Source: Promicromonospora iranensis
GTDB lineage: Bacteria; Actinomycetota; Actinomycetes; Actinomycetales; Cellulomonadaceae
Reading direction: 5' to 3'
Assembly: GCF_028994775.1 (NCBI RefSeq)
Contig: NZ_JAJQMN010000002.1
Location: 62,001-126,000, forward strand
Length of the DNA: 64,000 nucleotides
The notes under the pieces were generated by a model. It worked only from the letters and a program-made list of their open reading frames with translations. It was not told the DNA's origin and did not search any database. The translations under genes and the position numbers were made by a program. Shown here in pieces: positions 25,306-34,327 of this stretch; positions within the stretch are counted from its first letter, which is position 1; the number at the start of each line of letters is the position of its first letter.

Positions 25306-26880
25306 ATGCGAACACCACCATCCGCGCATCCGCGCCGAACCGTCGGCCCGACGGCGGAGCGCGCCCTCGCGCTGCCGACCCGCAACCAGTTCAGCCGGTC
25401 CCTCGTGCTACCCCTGGCACTGACCGTCGGCATGGCGGGCGCCCTGATCGCCGCCGGGCAGCCGGCTGCGGCCAGCCCTGCCGCGGGGCCGGCGGCCGCC
25501 GCCGTCGGCCACGCACCGGACCGGCACCCGAGCCGCGGGCACCGCGCCGACCTGGGCCGCGAGACCATCCGGGCCGACGACGGCTGGGCCGCCTGGTCCG
25601 GCCCCACGTTCCCCGACGGTGTGGAGCGGCAGGCCGGACCCACGACGGGCGGGGCGGCGGCCGCGCCGGCCGAGGTGTACGAGGTGGACACCTGGCAGGA
25701 GCTGCGGGACGCGCTCGCCGGCCGGGAGGGCGGCAGCCAGACCGACGCGCGTCGCAACGTGACCCCGCGGATCGTCTACGTCACGGGCCCGCTGGACGCC
25801 TTCACGGCCCCGGACGGAACCCAGCTGACCTGCGACGACTTCGCGTCACAGGTGACCGTTGGGGACACGGGCGAGCCGTTCTCGATGGACGACTACATCG
25901 CGCACTACGACCCGTCCGGGCCGTGGGGCTGGGCCGATCCGGCCGGGCCCCTGGAGGAGGCTCGGGTCCGGGCCGCGAGCCTGCAGGCCGCCCAGACCCA
26001 GCAGCACGTCGGCTCGAACGTGACGATCGTGGGCGTGGGCGACGACGCCCAGATCTCCGGTGCGAACCTACGCGTGCGGGACGCGCACAACGTCATCCTG
26101 CGGAACCTGCGCTTCTCCGACGGCTATGACTGCTTCCCGCAGTGGGACCCGGGTGACGGGGACACCGGCAACTGGAACTCCGCCTACGACAACGTGTCGC
26201 TGTGGACGTCGACCAGCGTGTGGGTGGACCACTCCACGTTCGACGACGGCGCGCACCCCGCCGACTCGCTCCCCGTCGTCTTCGGGCGGCCGTTCGAGGT
26301 GCACGACGGCCTGCTCGACATCACTCACGGCTCCGACCTCGTGACGGTGTCGTACAACAGGTTCCTCAGCCACGACAAGACGATGCTGATCGGCTCGTCC
26401 GACTCGCGCCTCCAGGACCGTGGGCAGCACCGCGTGACGCTGCACCACAACTACTGGCAGGACATCGGCCAGCGCGCGCCGCGGGTCCGGTTCGGCGACG
26501 TGCACGCGTACAACAACTACTACCGGCAGACCCGCCGACAGGCCGAGACGGGCGGGTTCCAGTACTACTGGGGCGCGGGCAAGGAGTCGAGCCTCGTCGT
26601 CGAGAACAACGCGGTGACGCTGGCGCGCGGGACCGACCCCGCGCACGTCGTGGGCGCGTACGGCGGCACGATGCTGAGCGAGTCCGGCACCGTGCTGAAC
26701 GGCCGGCGGGCGGATCTCCTGGCGGCGTACAACGCGACGGCGTCGACACCACTGGCCGACGAGGCCCGCTGGACGCCCTCCGACGCGTACCGGTACCGGC
26801 TGCTCCCTGCAGCCGCGGTGCCGTGGGTGGTCCCGGCTGCCGCGGGCGCGGGCGTCCTTGACTCCGACCTCCCCCGGTAG
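25306..26880 (+). CDS. Secreted pectate lyase (PL1)
   Basis: ATG 25306 with AAGGAG 6 nt upstream gives 524 residues. An unusually long N-region precedes the hydrophobic export segment at about 33-55 (LVLPLALTVGMAGALIAAG). The PL1 beta-helix follows, with SNVTIVGVGDDAQISG, the vWiDH-type motif SVWVDHSTF and the catalytic-arginine region GQRAPRVRFGDVHAYNN. It should cleave polygalacturonate by beta-elimination outside the cell, releasing unsaturated galacturonides. Its operator matches those of the nearby importer, so lyase and uptake are probably induced together. Confidence 0.92.
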   Translation: MRTPPSAHPRRTVGPTAERALALPTRNQFSRSLVLPLALTVGMAGALIAAGQPAAASPAAGPAAAAVGHAPDRHPSRGHRADLGRETIRADDGWAAWSGPTFPDGVERQAGPTTGGAAAAPAEVYEVDTWQELRDALAGREGGSQTDARRNVTPRIVYVTGPLDAFTAPDGTQLTCDDFASQVTVGDTGEPFSMDDYIAHYDPSGPWGWADPAGPLEEARVRAASLQAAQTQQHVGSNVTIVGVGDDAQISGANLRVRDAHNVILRNLRFSDGYDCFPQWDPGDGDTGNWNSAYDNVSLWTSTSVWVDHSTFDDGAHPADSLPVVFGRPFEVHDGLLDITHGSDLVTVSYNRFLSHDKTMLIGSSDSRLQDRGQHRVTLHHNYWQDIGQRAPRVRFGDVHAYNNYYRQTRRQAETGGFQYYWGAGKESSLVVENNAVTLARGTDPAHVVGAYGGTMLSESGTVLNGRRADLLAAYNATASTPLADEARWTPSDAYRYRLLPAAAVPWVVPAAAGAGVLDSDLPR

Positions 26881-26900
26881 CCGGCAGGGCGCCTGACCAG

Positions 26901-26944
26901 GGTCTCGACAGGCTCGACCGAAGGTGGTCGGGCCTGTCGAGACC
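26901..26944. repeat. Family C palindrome after pectate lyase
   Basis: Arms 26901-26919 (GGTCTCGACAGGCTCGACC) and 26926-26944 pair with a single mismatch around a 6-nt loop. It lies between convergent genes (26880 and 26955), where it could terminate both. The core is the same as at 15061. Confidence 0.75.
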
Positions 26945-26954
26945 GCGATCGGGG

Positions 26955-28379
26955 TCAGACGCCCAGGTTCAGGTCCTCGATGCGGACCGGGTCGCCCGTC
27001 TCGAGCGAGCGGTTGCCCGCGTAGCCCACCGACGACGCCCGGACGCCGTCGACGTACCCGGCGACCCGGCCCAGCGGGTCCGGCTCCGCGGCCGGTGCGA
27101 AGACGCTGGCCAGCAGCAGTGCGTCACCGCCGCCGTGCCCGCCGCCGCCGCGCACGATCGGCCGCTCCTCCGCCCGCTCCCAGTGCCGCTGCACCACGAG
27201 GCGTTCTCCGATGGGCCGCACGTCGTCACCCGCGAACACCTCGGTGGCGCTCGGGTCGAGGACCGCCGCGCCGTTGTCACCGAACTCGACCGAGCCACGC
27301 TCCACGACCTCGAGCTCCGCCCTGCCGCGCGTACCGTTCACCACCACGCGGTAGCCCTCCCACGGCGCGTGCGCGGTGAGCGAGTAGGTCAGCAGGGCGC
27401 CGCCCTCGTACTCGACGACGAGCCCGAGCGTGTCCTCGGTGGTGATCCCGGCGTCGAACACCGACCGGTTGCGCACGTAACCGTCCACGGCCTGGGCCTC
27501 GGGCCCGTACAGCGCGGACAGCCACTCGTTCTTCTCGACGGAGAGCTGCCACGGGTCGATGCCGCGCTCGTTCAGCGCGCGCTCGGCCTCGGTGGGCTCG
27601 TACTCGGTCTCGTGCGCGCCGTCGTCACCGTAGAAGCGCCGGCCGCCGGTGGCGAAGACGCGCTGCGGCACGCCGTCGATCCACCAGTTGACCAGGTCGA
27701 AGTGGTGGCTCGACTTGTGCACGAGGAGGCCACCGTTGTTGACCTTCTCGCGGTGCCAGCGGCGGAAGTAGTCGGCGCCGTGCACGGTGTCGAGGGCCCA
27801 GTCGAAGTGCACGGACAGCACCCGGCCGATCTCGCCGCTCGCGATCACCTCGCGCAGCGCGCTGTTGCGGGGCGAGTAGCGGTAGTTGAACGTCGTGACG
27901 AGGTCCCGGCCCGTCTCGGCGACGGCGTCCACGATCTCGCGGGCCTGGTCCGCGTGTGCCGCGATGGGCTTCTCCACGACGACGTCGGCGCCGGCCCGGA
28001 GCGCACGCGCCACCAGGTCCCCGTGGGTGCGGTCGACCGACGTGACGATCACGCGGTCGACGGAGTGCTCGGCGATCGCCTTCTCGAGGTCGTCCGGCGC
28101 GTACACGGGGCGGATGCCCCCGAGCGCCGCCGCCACCCGGGCCTCGTAGGCCGCGGCACGCACGGGGTTGGGCTCCACCCAGGCGACGATCTCCCCGTCC
28201 GGCGCGTGCGTACCGATCAGGGCGTTGATGTACATGGACGCGCGGTGCCCCGTTCCGACCACCGCGTAGCGGCGGCGTCCCTCGGGCAGCGGGCCCGACG
28301 GCGGCACGGGCTCTTGTGTCGGACCGGTGATCGGCTCAGTGGTCGGCTCAGTGGTCGGCTCAGTGGTCGGCTCGGGCAT
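26955..28379 (-). CDS. Gfo/Idh/MocA family oxidoreductase with EPTT repeat N-terminus
   Basis: The 474-residue protein opens with about 28 residues of Glu-Pro-Thr-Thr repeats encoded by a 12-bp tandem repeat. The Rossmann domain follows (RYAVVGTGHRASMYINALIG at about 36) and then the family motif VVVEKPIAAHADQA. The C-terminal domain is of the larger Gfo/Idh/MocA type (NNGGLLVHKSSHHFDLVNWW). The product should be an NAD(P)-dependent dehydrogenase for a sugar or sugar acid. A TGAAACGATACG half site and a GGAAAGCGCTGTCC site upstream suggest sugar-responsive control. A later start past the repeat is possible. Confidence 0.85.
   Translation of the reverse strand: MPEPTTEPTTEPTTEPITGPTQEPVPPSGPLPEGRRRYAVVGTGHRASMYINALIGTHAPDGEIVAWVEPNPVRAAAYEARVAAALGGIRPVYAPDDLEKAIAEHSVDRVIVTSVDRTHGDLVARALRAGADVVVEKPIAAHADQAREIVDAVAETGRDLVTTFNYRYSPRNSALREVIASGEIGRVLSVHFDWALDTVHGADYFRRWHREKVNNGGLLVHKSSHHFDLVNWWIDGVPQRVFATGGRRFYGDDGAHETEYEPTEAERALNERGIDPWQLSVEKNEWLSALYGPEAQAVDGYVRNRSVFDAGITTEDTLGLVVEYEGGALLTYSLTAHAPWEGYRVVVNGTRGRAELEVVERGSVEFGDNGAAVLDPSATEVFAGDDVRPIGERLVVQRHWERAEERPIVRGGGGHGGGDALLLASVFAPAAEPDPLGRVAGYVDGVRASSVGYAGNRSLETGDPVRIEDLNLGV
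28331..28366. repeat. 12-bp tandem repeat (three units) in an oxidoreductase N-terminus
   Basis: TCGGCTCAGTGG is repeated three times without interruption at 28331-28366, with a further half unit. On the coding minus strand it encodes Glu-Pro-Thr-Thr. The unit length keeps the frame, so copy number could vary among strains without breaking the gene. Confidence 0.8.
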
Positions 28380-28430
28380 CGGTGGAGAGCTCCTTCGGTC
28401 GTCATCGACGTCGGGTAGGTGGGATGGGAC

Positions 28431-28462
28431 TGAAACGATACGGCGCTCGGAAAGCGCTGTCC
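28431..28462. promoter_or_regulatory. Operator-like sites before the EPTT oxidoreductase
   Basis: TGAAACGATACG (28431-28442) matches the left half of the TGAAnCGnTTCA sites at 17105 and 62555. Next to it, GGAAAGCGCTGTCC (28449-28462) has a LacI-like AGCGCT centre. Both lie 52-83 bp upstream of the start at 28379. Confidence 0.4.
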
Positions 28463-28484
28463 ATGATCCCTCCCCGCGCCGGGC

Positions 28485-29525
28485 TCACCGGTCGGGCGTC
28501 AGTACCACCTGTCCGGCCCACGCGAACCCGCCGCCGAACCCGAACAGCAACGCGGGCACGCCGGCCGGGATCTTGCCCGCATGCCACCACTTCGACAGTC
28601 CCATGGGGATCGACGCCGCCGACGTGTTGCCCGACTCCGTGATGTCCGTGACCACCACCTTGCCCTCCAGCCCGAGGGCTTTCGCCAGCGGCTCGATGAT
28701 CCGCAGGTTGGCCTGGTGCGCCACCAGCACCTCGATGTCGTCGAGGCCGAGCCCGGACCGGGCGACGATGTCGCGCGCCCGGTCCGCGGCCCGCGTGATG
28801 GCCCACTTGAAGACCGCCCGGCCGTCCTGCTGGAACTTCACCTCGGGCACCTCGATCCGCACCGCGGGCGTGAGCTCCGGCTCCGTGCCCCACACCACCG
28901 GCCCGACGGCGGGCGAGTCGGCCGCCTGCAGCACCGCCGCACCCGCGCCGTCGGCAGTCAGGATGCACGTCGAGCGGTCGGTCCAGTCCGTGTACGCGGT
29001 GAGCTTCTCCGCGCCGATCACCACCGCCGTGCGCGCCGAACCGGTACGGATCGCCTGGTCGGCCACGCCGACCGCGTGCGCGAAGCCGGAGCAGGCCACA
29101 TTGAGGTCCATCGCCGCAGGGCCCACAACGTTGCGCAGGTCCGGCGCCTCCTCGCCCTCCGGCGTCGAGGCGCCCGGCTGGACCCCGGTGCGCAGCGCGT
29201 AGGCCACCCGCCCGGCGGTGTTCGGCGAACGGTCGTCGTTGGTGGCCGTCGCCACGATCACCAGGTCGACCTGGTCGGCGATCACCCCCGCGTCGGCGAG
29301 CGCGTGCTCCGCCGCGGCCGTCGCCATGTCGGCGACGGTGACGTCGTCAGCCGCTACGTGACGGGTGACGATGCCGGTGCGCGACCGGATCCATTCGTCG
29401 TTGGTCTCGACGAGCTGGGCCACATCATCGTTGGTGAGCGTCTTCGGTGGCTGGTGATGACCGAGACCGATGATGCGTGAGCCGGGAGCACCGGGCGGGA
29501 GCGCGATGACGGACGACGTAGCCAT
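28485..29525 (-). CDS. 3-oxoacyl-ACP synthase III family protein
   Basis: The 346-residue thiolase-fold enzyme has the KAS III triad: Cys145 in DLNVACSGF, His in LVAHQANLRI (about 272) and Asn in SGNTSAASIP (about 302). A glycine-rich C-terminal loop LFGFGGGFAWAGQV is also typical. It condenses an acyl-CoA with malonyl-ACP to start fatty-acid or related chains. No acpP, fabF or fabD genes lie beside it, so it may be an accessory FabH for branched or special acids. An acidic insertion of about 20 residues (TPEGEEAPDLRN) follows residue 120. The gene starts 4 bp before the stop of the SprT-like gene. Confidence 0.88.
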   Translation of the reverse strand: MATSSVIALPPGAPGSRIIGLGHHQPPKTLTNDDVAQLVETNDEWIRSRTGIVTRHVAADDVTVADMATAAAEHALADAGVIADQVDLVIVATATNDDRSPNTAGRVAYALRTGVQPGASTPEGEEAPDLRNVVGPAAMDLNVACSGFAHAVGVADQAIRTGSARTAVVIGAEKLTAYTDWTDRSTCILTADGAGAAVLQAADSPAVGPVVWGTEPELTPAVRIEVPEVKFQQDGRAVFKWAITRAADRARDIVARSGLGLDDIEVLVAHQANLRIIEPLAKALGLEGKVVVTDITESGNTSAASIPMGLSKWWHAGKIPAGVPALLFGFGGGFAWAGQVVLTPDR

Positions 29526-29529
29526 GAGG

Positions 29530-30144
29530 TCAACGTAGCGCGCTGAGGTCGAACGGTTCGACGGTCAGGCCCGGAACCCGCTCCAGGGCCGCCCGCACGA
29601 TGCGCTCCTCCGCTCCCGGACCCGTCTCCGGCAGCTCGCCCACCTCGCGGAGCGCGCCGCGCAGCTGGGCGTCGTACCGCTCGCCCATCGCCGCGTTGCG
29701 GCCCTTGTACGTCCACGCGATGAGATGGGCCAGGGCGAACCGCGGCCCGCACGACCGGCAGGACATGATGCCCTGCGGCCGGCGGAACCGCGTCGTCCTG
29801 TGGCCGGCCGGGCACACCCCGACCCAGGGCCCGTCGATGGAGGGGGCGGACGGGTCGACGCACCGCCGGCCCGAGCACCCGATCCGCACTGCCACCTCGC
29901 GCCACACCGGCCCGTGCTTCGCTTTCGATCCCGCGAGCGCGTGCGCCACCTCGTGCAGGATCGTGTCCCGCACCTCGCGTTCGTCGTGGATCCGGGTCAG
30001 CGGTGCGGAGAGGCTGATACGGCGCTTGCCGTAGCTGCACATCCCGGCGCGCCGGACGGCGTCGTCGAACTCGAATGTCCAGGCCTTCAGGCCGTGCTGG
30101 TCCATCAGCTCGCGCGCCAGGCGCGAGGCGGCGACAAGGTTCAT
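29530..30144 (-). CDS. SprT-like zinc metalloprotease-domain protein
   Basis: The 204-residue protein has the SprT hallmark HEVAHAL at residues 64-70, following the strands SYGKRRISLSAPLTRI, and a zinc-ribbon-like cysteine set (CSGRRC, VCPAGH, MSCRSCG). Eukaryotic Spartan relatives cleave DNA-protein cross-links; the bacterial role is not settled. It is immediately upstream of the KAS III gene with a 4-bp gap and probably shares its transcript. It is divergent from the DUF1963 gene; the 220-bp spacer shows no clear operator. Confidence 0.85.
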   Translation of the reverse strand: MNLVAASRLARELMDQHGLKAWTFEFDDAVRRAGMCSYGKRRISLSAPLTRIHDEREVRDTILHEVAHALAGSKAKHGPVWREVAVRIGCSGRRCVDPSAPSIDGPWVGVCPAGHRTTRFRRPQGIMSCRSCGPRFALAHLIAWTYKGRNAAMGERYDAQLRGALREVGELPETGPGAEERIVRAALERVPGLTVEPFDLSALR

Positions 30145-30365
30145 GCGTACCCCTGCGGTGATCGTCGTGATTGTGTCCGGCCGTTCCGGACGCTGTCGAA
30201 CCTACGGGGCTCCACTGACACCCGCGCGAGGTTATCCACAGTTCCGTGCCGCAGGCTCGTCACGTCCGTCGGCCGGCGGAAGGTGCGGCTGCTGCGCGCG
30301 CTCGTGACCACGCCCGGCCGGAACCGCGCCCCTCGTCGTCGAGATCCGTGGCACCATCCGGGCCC

Positions 30366-31244
30366 ATGAGTCATCGGGAACAGTTTCGTCGTGCGGCGCT
30401 CGCCTCGAACCTTCCGGACGACGAGGTCAGCAGGTTCCTCGGGCACCTCCGGCTGTCGATCAGACTGGGCGGGCTCGCCGGCTCCGACGGCGGCGCACCC
30501 GTCGGACGGTTCGGCGGATCACCTCGGCTGCCGGTGGAGGGGGACAGGCAGTCCGACGGGTTCAGCCATCTGCCGTTCATCTTCTCCCTCGACTGTGCGG
30601 CGCTGCCGAGGGTCGACGGCTTCGACCTGCCGGTGGACGGCTCGCTGCTGTTCTTCCTGGACCACGAACAGGACCATGAGGCCCCCCGCACCAGAAGCCG
30701 GCAGTACGCGCGAGTGGTGCACATACCGGCCGGCACCGAGACCGCGGTCGCAGCGCCCTCGAACCCCGAGCTGGTCGGCGAGCAGTACGACGTCAGCGCG
30801 ACGCTCGTCGCGTCGCTGCCCGACGGCCTGACGACGGACGAGGAGGACATGACGCTCTTCCAGCAGCAGTTGGCGCGCGAGCTCAGGAGCGACATGCCGC
30901 ACCTGGACGAGCTCTGCGCTCTGGCCGACGAGCTCTGGCCGTCTTCCGAGGGGCTCCCGAGCGGCTATCTCGGCGGGTACCCGGACGACGAGGTGATCCG
31001 GGCCATCGCGGAGCGGATCATCAATGGGCGCGAGCGCGAGAAGATCCGCGAGCGCACCCTCCAGAGAGCGGATTGGCGGTCCCTGGTGAGGGAGGAGCAG
31101 CGCCGGGTGACGAACGAGTGGACGTCGCTCGCCACCTTCCTCCTCGACGCCGACCTCTACTTCGGACGTTTCTCGATCCGCCACGACGACCTGGCCGCCG
31201 GCCGCCTGGACAAGGCGTTGTCCCTGACCAGGTTCACCGAGTAG
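30366..31244 (+). CDS. DUF1963 (YwqG-like) family protein
   Basis: The 292-residue protein from ATG 30366 shows the DUF1963 pattern: RFGGSPRLPVEG near residue 49, then HLPFIFSLDCAALP and GSLLFFLDHEQDHE. A hydrophilic C-terminal half contains a charged helix (RIINGREREKIRERTLQRAD). No enzymatic motif or signal peptide is evident and the family function is unknown. It overlaps the convergent luciferase-like fusion gene by 11 bp at its 3' end. No strong ribosome binding site is visible, so the start is uncertain by a few codons. Confidence 0.72.
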   Translation: MSHREQFRRAALASNLPDDEVSRFLGHLRLSIRLGGLAGSDGGAPVGRFGGSPRLPVEGDRQSDGFSHLPFIFSLDCAALPRVDGFDLPVDGSLLFFLDHEQDHEAPRTRSRQYARVVHIPAGTETAVAAPSNPELVGEQYDVSATLVASLPDGLTTDEEDMTLFQQQLARELRSDMPHLDELCALADELWPSSEGLPSGYLGGYPDDEVIRAIAERIINGREREKIRERTLQRADWRSLVREEQRRVTNEWTSLATFLLDADLYFGRFSIRHDDLAAGRLDKALSLTRFTE

Positions 31245-33519
31245 AGCTCGGCGGGATCGGGAAGTTGGTCCGGAACACGTTCGACGGGTCGTACGTCGCC
31301 TTCACTGCCCGCAGCCTGGTGAACGTCGGCTCGGGGAAGGCCTCCAGCAGCCGCTCGGGCCGGCTGTCGGTATCGAAGGACAGGTAGGAACCGTCCATCA
31401 CGGGTCCGATCTCCGCGTCCCACGCCCCGTTGAGCCGGTCCTGGTCCGAGGCGAGCGCCGAGAGCGCGAAGTTCTGGTGCCGGTGCGCGTACGCCGTCGC
31501 GTCGGGCGCGACGTCGTTCCCGGCGCCGCCGGTCGCCCGGATGGACGTGAAGTACGACTCCCCCGTGGCCAGCAGGCGCTCGATCGCCCGGCTGGTGCTC
31601 TGGTCCAGGTGGGTGAGCAGGCCCGAGCGAGCCGAGGGGTCCCCTCCACCCGAGTGGTGGGCGTCCTCCTTCCGCACGACACCCGAGTACGGCAGCAGCT
31701 GCGCCTGGTGGCCGAGCAGCGGGCCGGCGTCGGCCAGCAGCTCCAGCTGGGCGATCGCGTCGTCCGGGTCCGTGTCGGCGCCCTCCGCCGCGATCACCGT
31801 CATGAGCTGCGCCATCGGCGCCTGACCGCCGCGCCCCGCACCCAGGATCATGAACGAGGTGAGTCCGCGCGGGGCAGCCTCGACGGTGGCGCCCCACTTC
31901 TCCAGGAGCCCTGCGGTGTCCGTCGCGTCGAGCGTCATCTGGGAGAAGACGACGTCCCCGACCGCCCCGGCCTCGATCTCCAGCCAGGTCACCACGCCCA
32001 TGTTCCCGCCGGCGCCGCGCAGTGCCCAGAACAGGTCGGGGTGCTCGTCACGGGAGGCGTGCAGCACGCGTCCGTCGGCCGTGACCACCTCGGCGGCGAC
32101 CACGTGGTCGATCGTCAGGCCCTGCAGCCGGCCCAGGAAGCCGATGCCACCGGTGGTCCCGAGCCCGCCGACGCCGACACCGCCGTGATCACCCGACGTG
32201 ATCGCCCAGCCCCGCGGTGCGAGCGCTGCGGCGACCTCGCCCCAGGTGGCACCGGCGCCGATCCGCACACGACGCGTGGCCTCGTCGACCACCTCGACCG
32301 ACCGCATGCGGTTCATGCCGAGCACGACGCCGCCGTCGTTCGTGGATCGGCCGGAGATCCCGTGCCCGGCCGAGCGGACGGCGAGCTCGACGCCCTGCTT
32401 CTGCGCCCAGGCCAGGCCCGATGCGACCTCGTCCGCGTTCCGGGGCCGCAGCACCAGCCCCGGCGCACCGGAACGGAGGTAGTTGTGACGCACCGCCGCG
32501 TACTCGCGGTCGCCCGGCTCGACGGCATGTGTCGCGAGCTCCGGCGGGAGCGAGTCGTAGTCGATCCCCGGCCGCCGCGCGGCCAGCGCCACCGCACCAC
32601 GTCGGGCGTCCGCAGGCACCGTGCCCGCGGAGCGGCGCTCCGCCGCCACGGCCTCCCGCACGGCCGGCGCCACCTCCTGCGCGAACGCCCGGATCTGGTC
32701 CGGGTCGTCGCCCATGGCGATGAACCCGCTCACGCCGTCCTCGAGCGCCAGGAGCGTCAGCTCCTCGACCCACTGGTCGGCCGGGCCCTGCAACGGGCCG
32801 GACGAACGGTCGGTGATGGCACCGCCCACGTTGAGCAGACGGCGGATCTCGCTCGGCGAGCGGCCCGCCTCCTGTGCGGCCTCGTCGATGGTCGCGTTGC
32901 CCCGGGCGAGGTCGCCCTCCTTGAAGTAGGGCAGCGAGGGCAGCCAACCGTCGGCCTTCGTGCCCGTGAGGCGGAGCATCCGCTTCTTGTACGCCCCGAG
33001 CCAGATCGGGATGTCGTGCGCGGGGGCCGGGCCACGCTTGGCGCCGTCGACCCGGTGGAACTCTCCCGGCACGCGCAGCGGGGTGCGGTTGGCTGCGTCC
33101 CAGATGCCGCGCATGATCTCGATGCCCTCCTCGAGGGCGTCGACGGACTCGGCGGGGGTGCGCCGGGTGGCGCCCATCGCGGCCATCGCGTCCCAGAAGC
33201 CGCCCGCACCCACACCCATCTCGAACCGGCCGCCGCTGAGCAGGTCGAGGCTCGCGGCCGACCGCGCCACGAGGGCGGGCTGGCGCATGCCCAGGTTGAG
33301 CACGTTCCCGGAGATGTGGATGCGCTCGGTCTGCGCTGCGACCCACGACATCAGGGTCCACGTGTCCAGGAACGACGGCTGGTACGGGTGGTCCTGGAAG
33401 GTCACGAGGTCCAGATCGAGCTGCTCCGAGAGCTGGGCGAGCCGGACCGGACCCTGCGGGTCACTGTTGGTGGGGGTGATGAACGTTCCGAACAGCAGCT
33501 CGTGCCCGTAGTCGGTCAT
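31234..33519 (-). CDS. Luciferase-like monooxygenase fused to a BBE-type FAD oxidoreductase
   Basis: The 761-residue protein joins two flavoenzymes. Residues 1-300 form a luciferase-like (LLM) barrel with QDHPYQPSFLDTWTLMSWVA, LDLLSGGRFEMGVGAGGFWD and ADGWLPSL. Residues 345-761 form a PCMH-type FAD domain with LAVRSAGHGISGRSTNDGGV and TSGDHGGVGVGGLGTTGGIG, ending in the berberine-bridge C-terminal signature TYDPSNVFRTNFPI. The FAD-attachment histidine region is present, but the usual second cysteine of 6-S-cysteinyl enzymes is not obvious. The fusion could channel reduced flavin or successive oxidations; the substrate is unknown. It diverges from a marR gene, its likely regulator. Confidence 0.87.
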   Translation of the reverse strand: MTDYGHELLFGTFITPTNSDPQGPVRLAQLSEQLDLDLVTFQDHPYQPSFLDTWTLMSWVAAQTERIHISGNVLNLGMRQPALVARSAASLDLLSGGRFEMGVGAGGFWDAMAAMGATRRTPAESVDALEEGIEIMRGIWDAANRTPLRVPGEFHRVDGAKRGPAPAHDIPIWLGAYKKRMLRLTGTKADGWLPSLPYFKEGDLARGNATIDEAAQEAGRSPSEIRRLLNVGGAITDRSSGPLQGPADQWVEELTLLALEDGVSGFIAMGDDPDQIRAFAQEVAPAVREAVAAERRSAGTVPADARRGAVALAARRPGIDYDSLPPELATHAVEPGDREYAAVRHNYLRSGAPGLVLRPRNADEVASGLAWAQKQGVELAVRSAGHGISGRSTNDGGVVLGMNRMRSVEVVDEATRRVRIGAGATWGEVAAALAPRGWAITSGDHGGVGVGGLGTTGGIGFLGRLQGLTIDHVVAAEVVTADGRVLHASRDEHPDLFWALRGAGGNMGVVTWLEIEAGAVGDVVFSQMTLDATDTAGLLEKWGATVEAAPRGLTSFMILGAGRGGQAPMAQLMTVIAAEGADTDPDDAIAQLELLADAGPLLGHQAQLLPYSGVVRKEDAHHSGGGDPSARSGLLTHLDQSTSRAIERLLATGESYFTSIRATGGAGNDVAPDATAYAHRHQNFALSALASDQDRLNGAWDAEIGPVMDGSYLSFDTDSRPERLLEAFPEPTFTRLRAVKATYDPSNVFRTNFPIPPSSTR

Positions 33520-33593
33520 GCGTGCGGTGTCCCTCGTGTCGCGTCGTCCACCGCGCGGCGCGGCAGATCGTCTGTGCAGAAGATGATATTAGC

Positions 33594-33630
33594 AACAACT
33601 CTTCTTGTTCACCGCACATTCCCGTAGGAT
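33594..33630. promoter_or_regulatory. MarR operator-like repeat and leaderless promoter
   Basis: AACAA (33594-33598) and TTGTT (33605-33609) form an inverted repeat with a 6-bp spacer, upstream of a TAGGAT -10 box (33625-33630). That box ends 6 nt before the marR ATG at 33637, so marR is probably transcribed without a leader and the repeat covers its -35 region. The spacer between the divergent genes holds nothing else I can name. Confidence 0.5.
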
Positions 33631-33636
33631 GAGGGC

Positions 33637-34146
33637 ATGAGCACCACGCCCACCGAGGCCCGCACGGGTCAGCACTCCTTGTTCGGCTGGTCGCTCGCCG
33701 CACTCCTTCGCGAGTGGAGCGCCCGGGTCGACGGCGCGGCCGACGAGCTGCCGCAGGGCACGCGCGGCTATCAGCTGCTCTCAGCGGTGGTGCACGGCAA
33801 CCTGCCGAGCCAGGCCGCACTCGCCGCGACGCTCGGCATCGACCGGACAGTGATGACCTACCTGGTGGACGCGTTCGAGGAGTGCGGGTTCGTCGAGCGA
33901 CAGCAGGACCCCGCGGACCGGCGGGCGCGGCGCATCGTGGCCACCGACCGCGGCCGGGAGCTGCTCGCCACCGTGGACGCGCGCGTCGCGGCGGCGGAGG
34001 ACGATCTGCTCGCCGGGCTGGAGCCCGCGCAGCGCACCCTGCTCCGCGAGCTGCTGGAGCGTGCCGCCACGGGCACCGGTCCGGACGAGGACCCCTGCCG
34101 CACGGTGGTCGAGGCCACGGGCGCCCGGCCCGGCCGGGTCGGGTAG
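33637..34146 (+). CDS. MarR family transcriptional regulator
   Basis: The 169-residue winged-helix protein has the MarR core with PSQAALAATLGIDRTVMTYL (recognition region, about 52-71) and the wing DPADRRARRIVATDRGREL. It diverges from the LLM/BBE fusion gene, whose substrate or product is the likely ligand. Translation appears leaderless (see 33594-33630). It is followed by a 180-bp gap before the convergent gntR gene, in which I see no gene or strong hairpin. Confidence 0.9.
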   Translation: MSTTPTEARTGQHSLFGWSLAALLREWSARVDGAADELPQGTRGYQLLSAVVHGNLPSQAALAATLGIDRTVMTYLVDAFEECGFVERQQDPADRRARRIVATDRGRELLATVDARVAAAEDDLLAGLEPAQRTLLRELLERAATGTGPDEDPCRTVVEATGARPGRVG

Positions 34147-34327
34147 ACAAGCCGCGGCCCACGGTCCGTGCCGCGTAGGCCGTGAGCCGGGCCGGGTAAG
34201 CGCGCCGCGGACGAGGTGCGTTGCTCTACGTAGACAGTGTCCACTCTCGGCAACCCGCCTTGCGGAGGATCGCCCTCCCGGGCCGAGCACCGCCGGCCAA
34301 GCACTCACCGACCGAGCGCGGCCGGGC

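Noticed and set aside
31477-33627. Plus-strand frame of 716 codons opposite the LLM/BBE fusion
   Set aside because: No recognisable domain and low-complexity composition; antisense shadow of a clear gene.
34147-34327. Possible small gene or RNA between marR and gntR
   Set aside because: Only short stems such as GTTGC/GCAAC were found; no start with a ribosome binding site and no strong hairpin.
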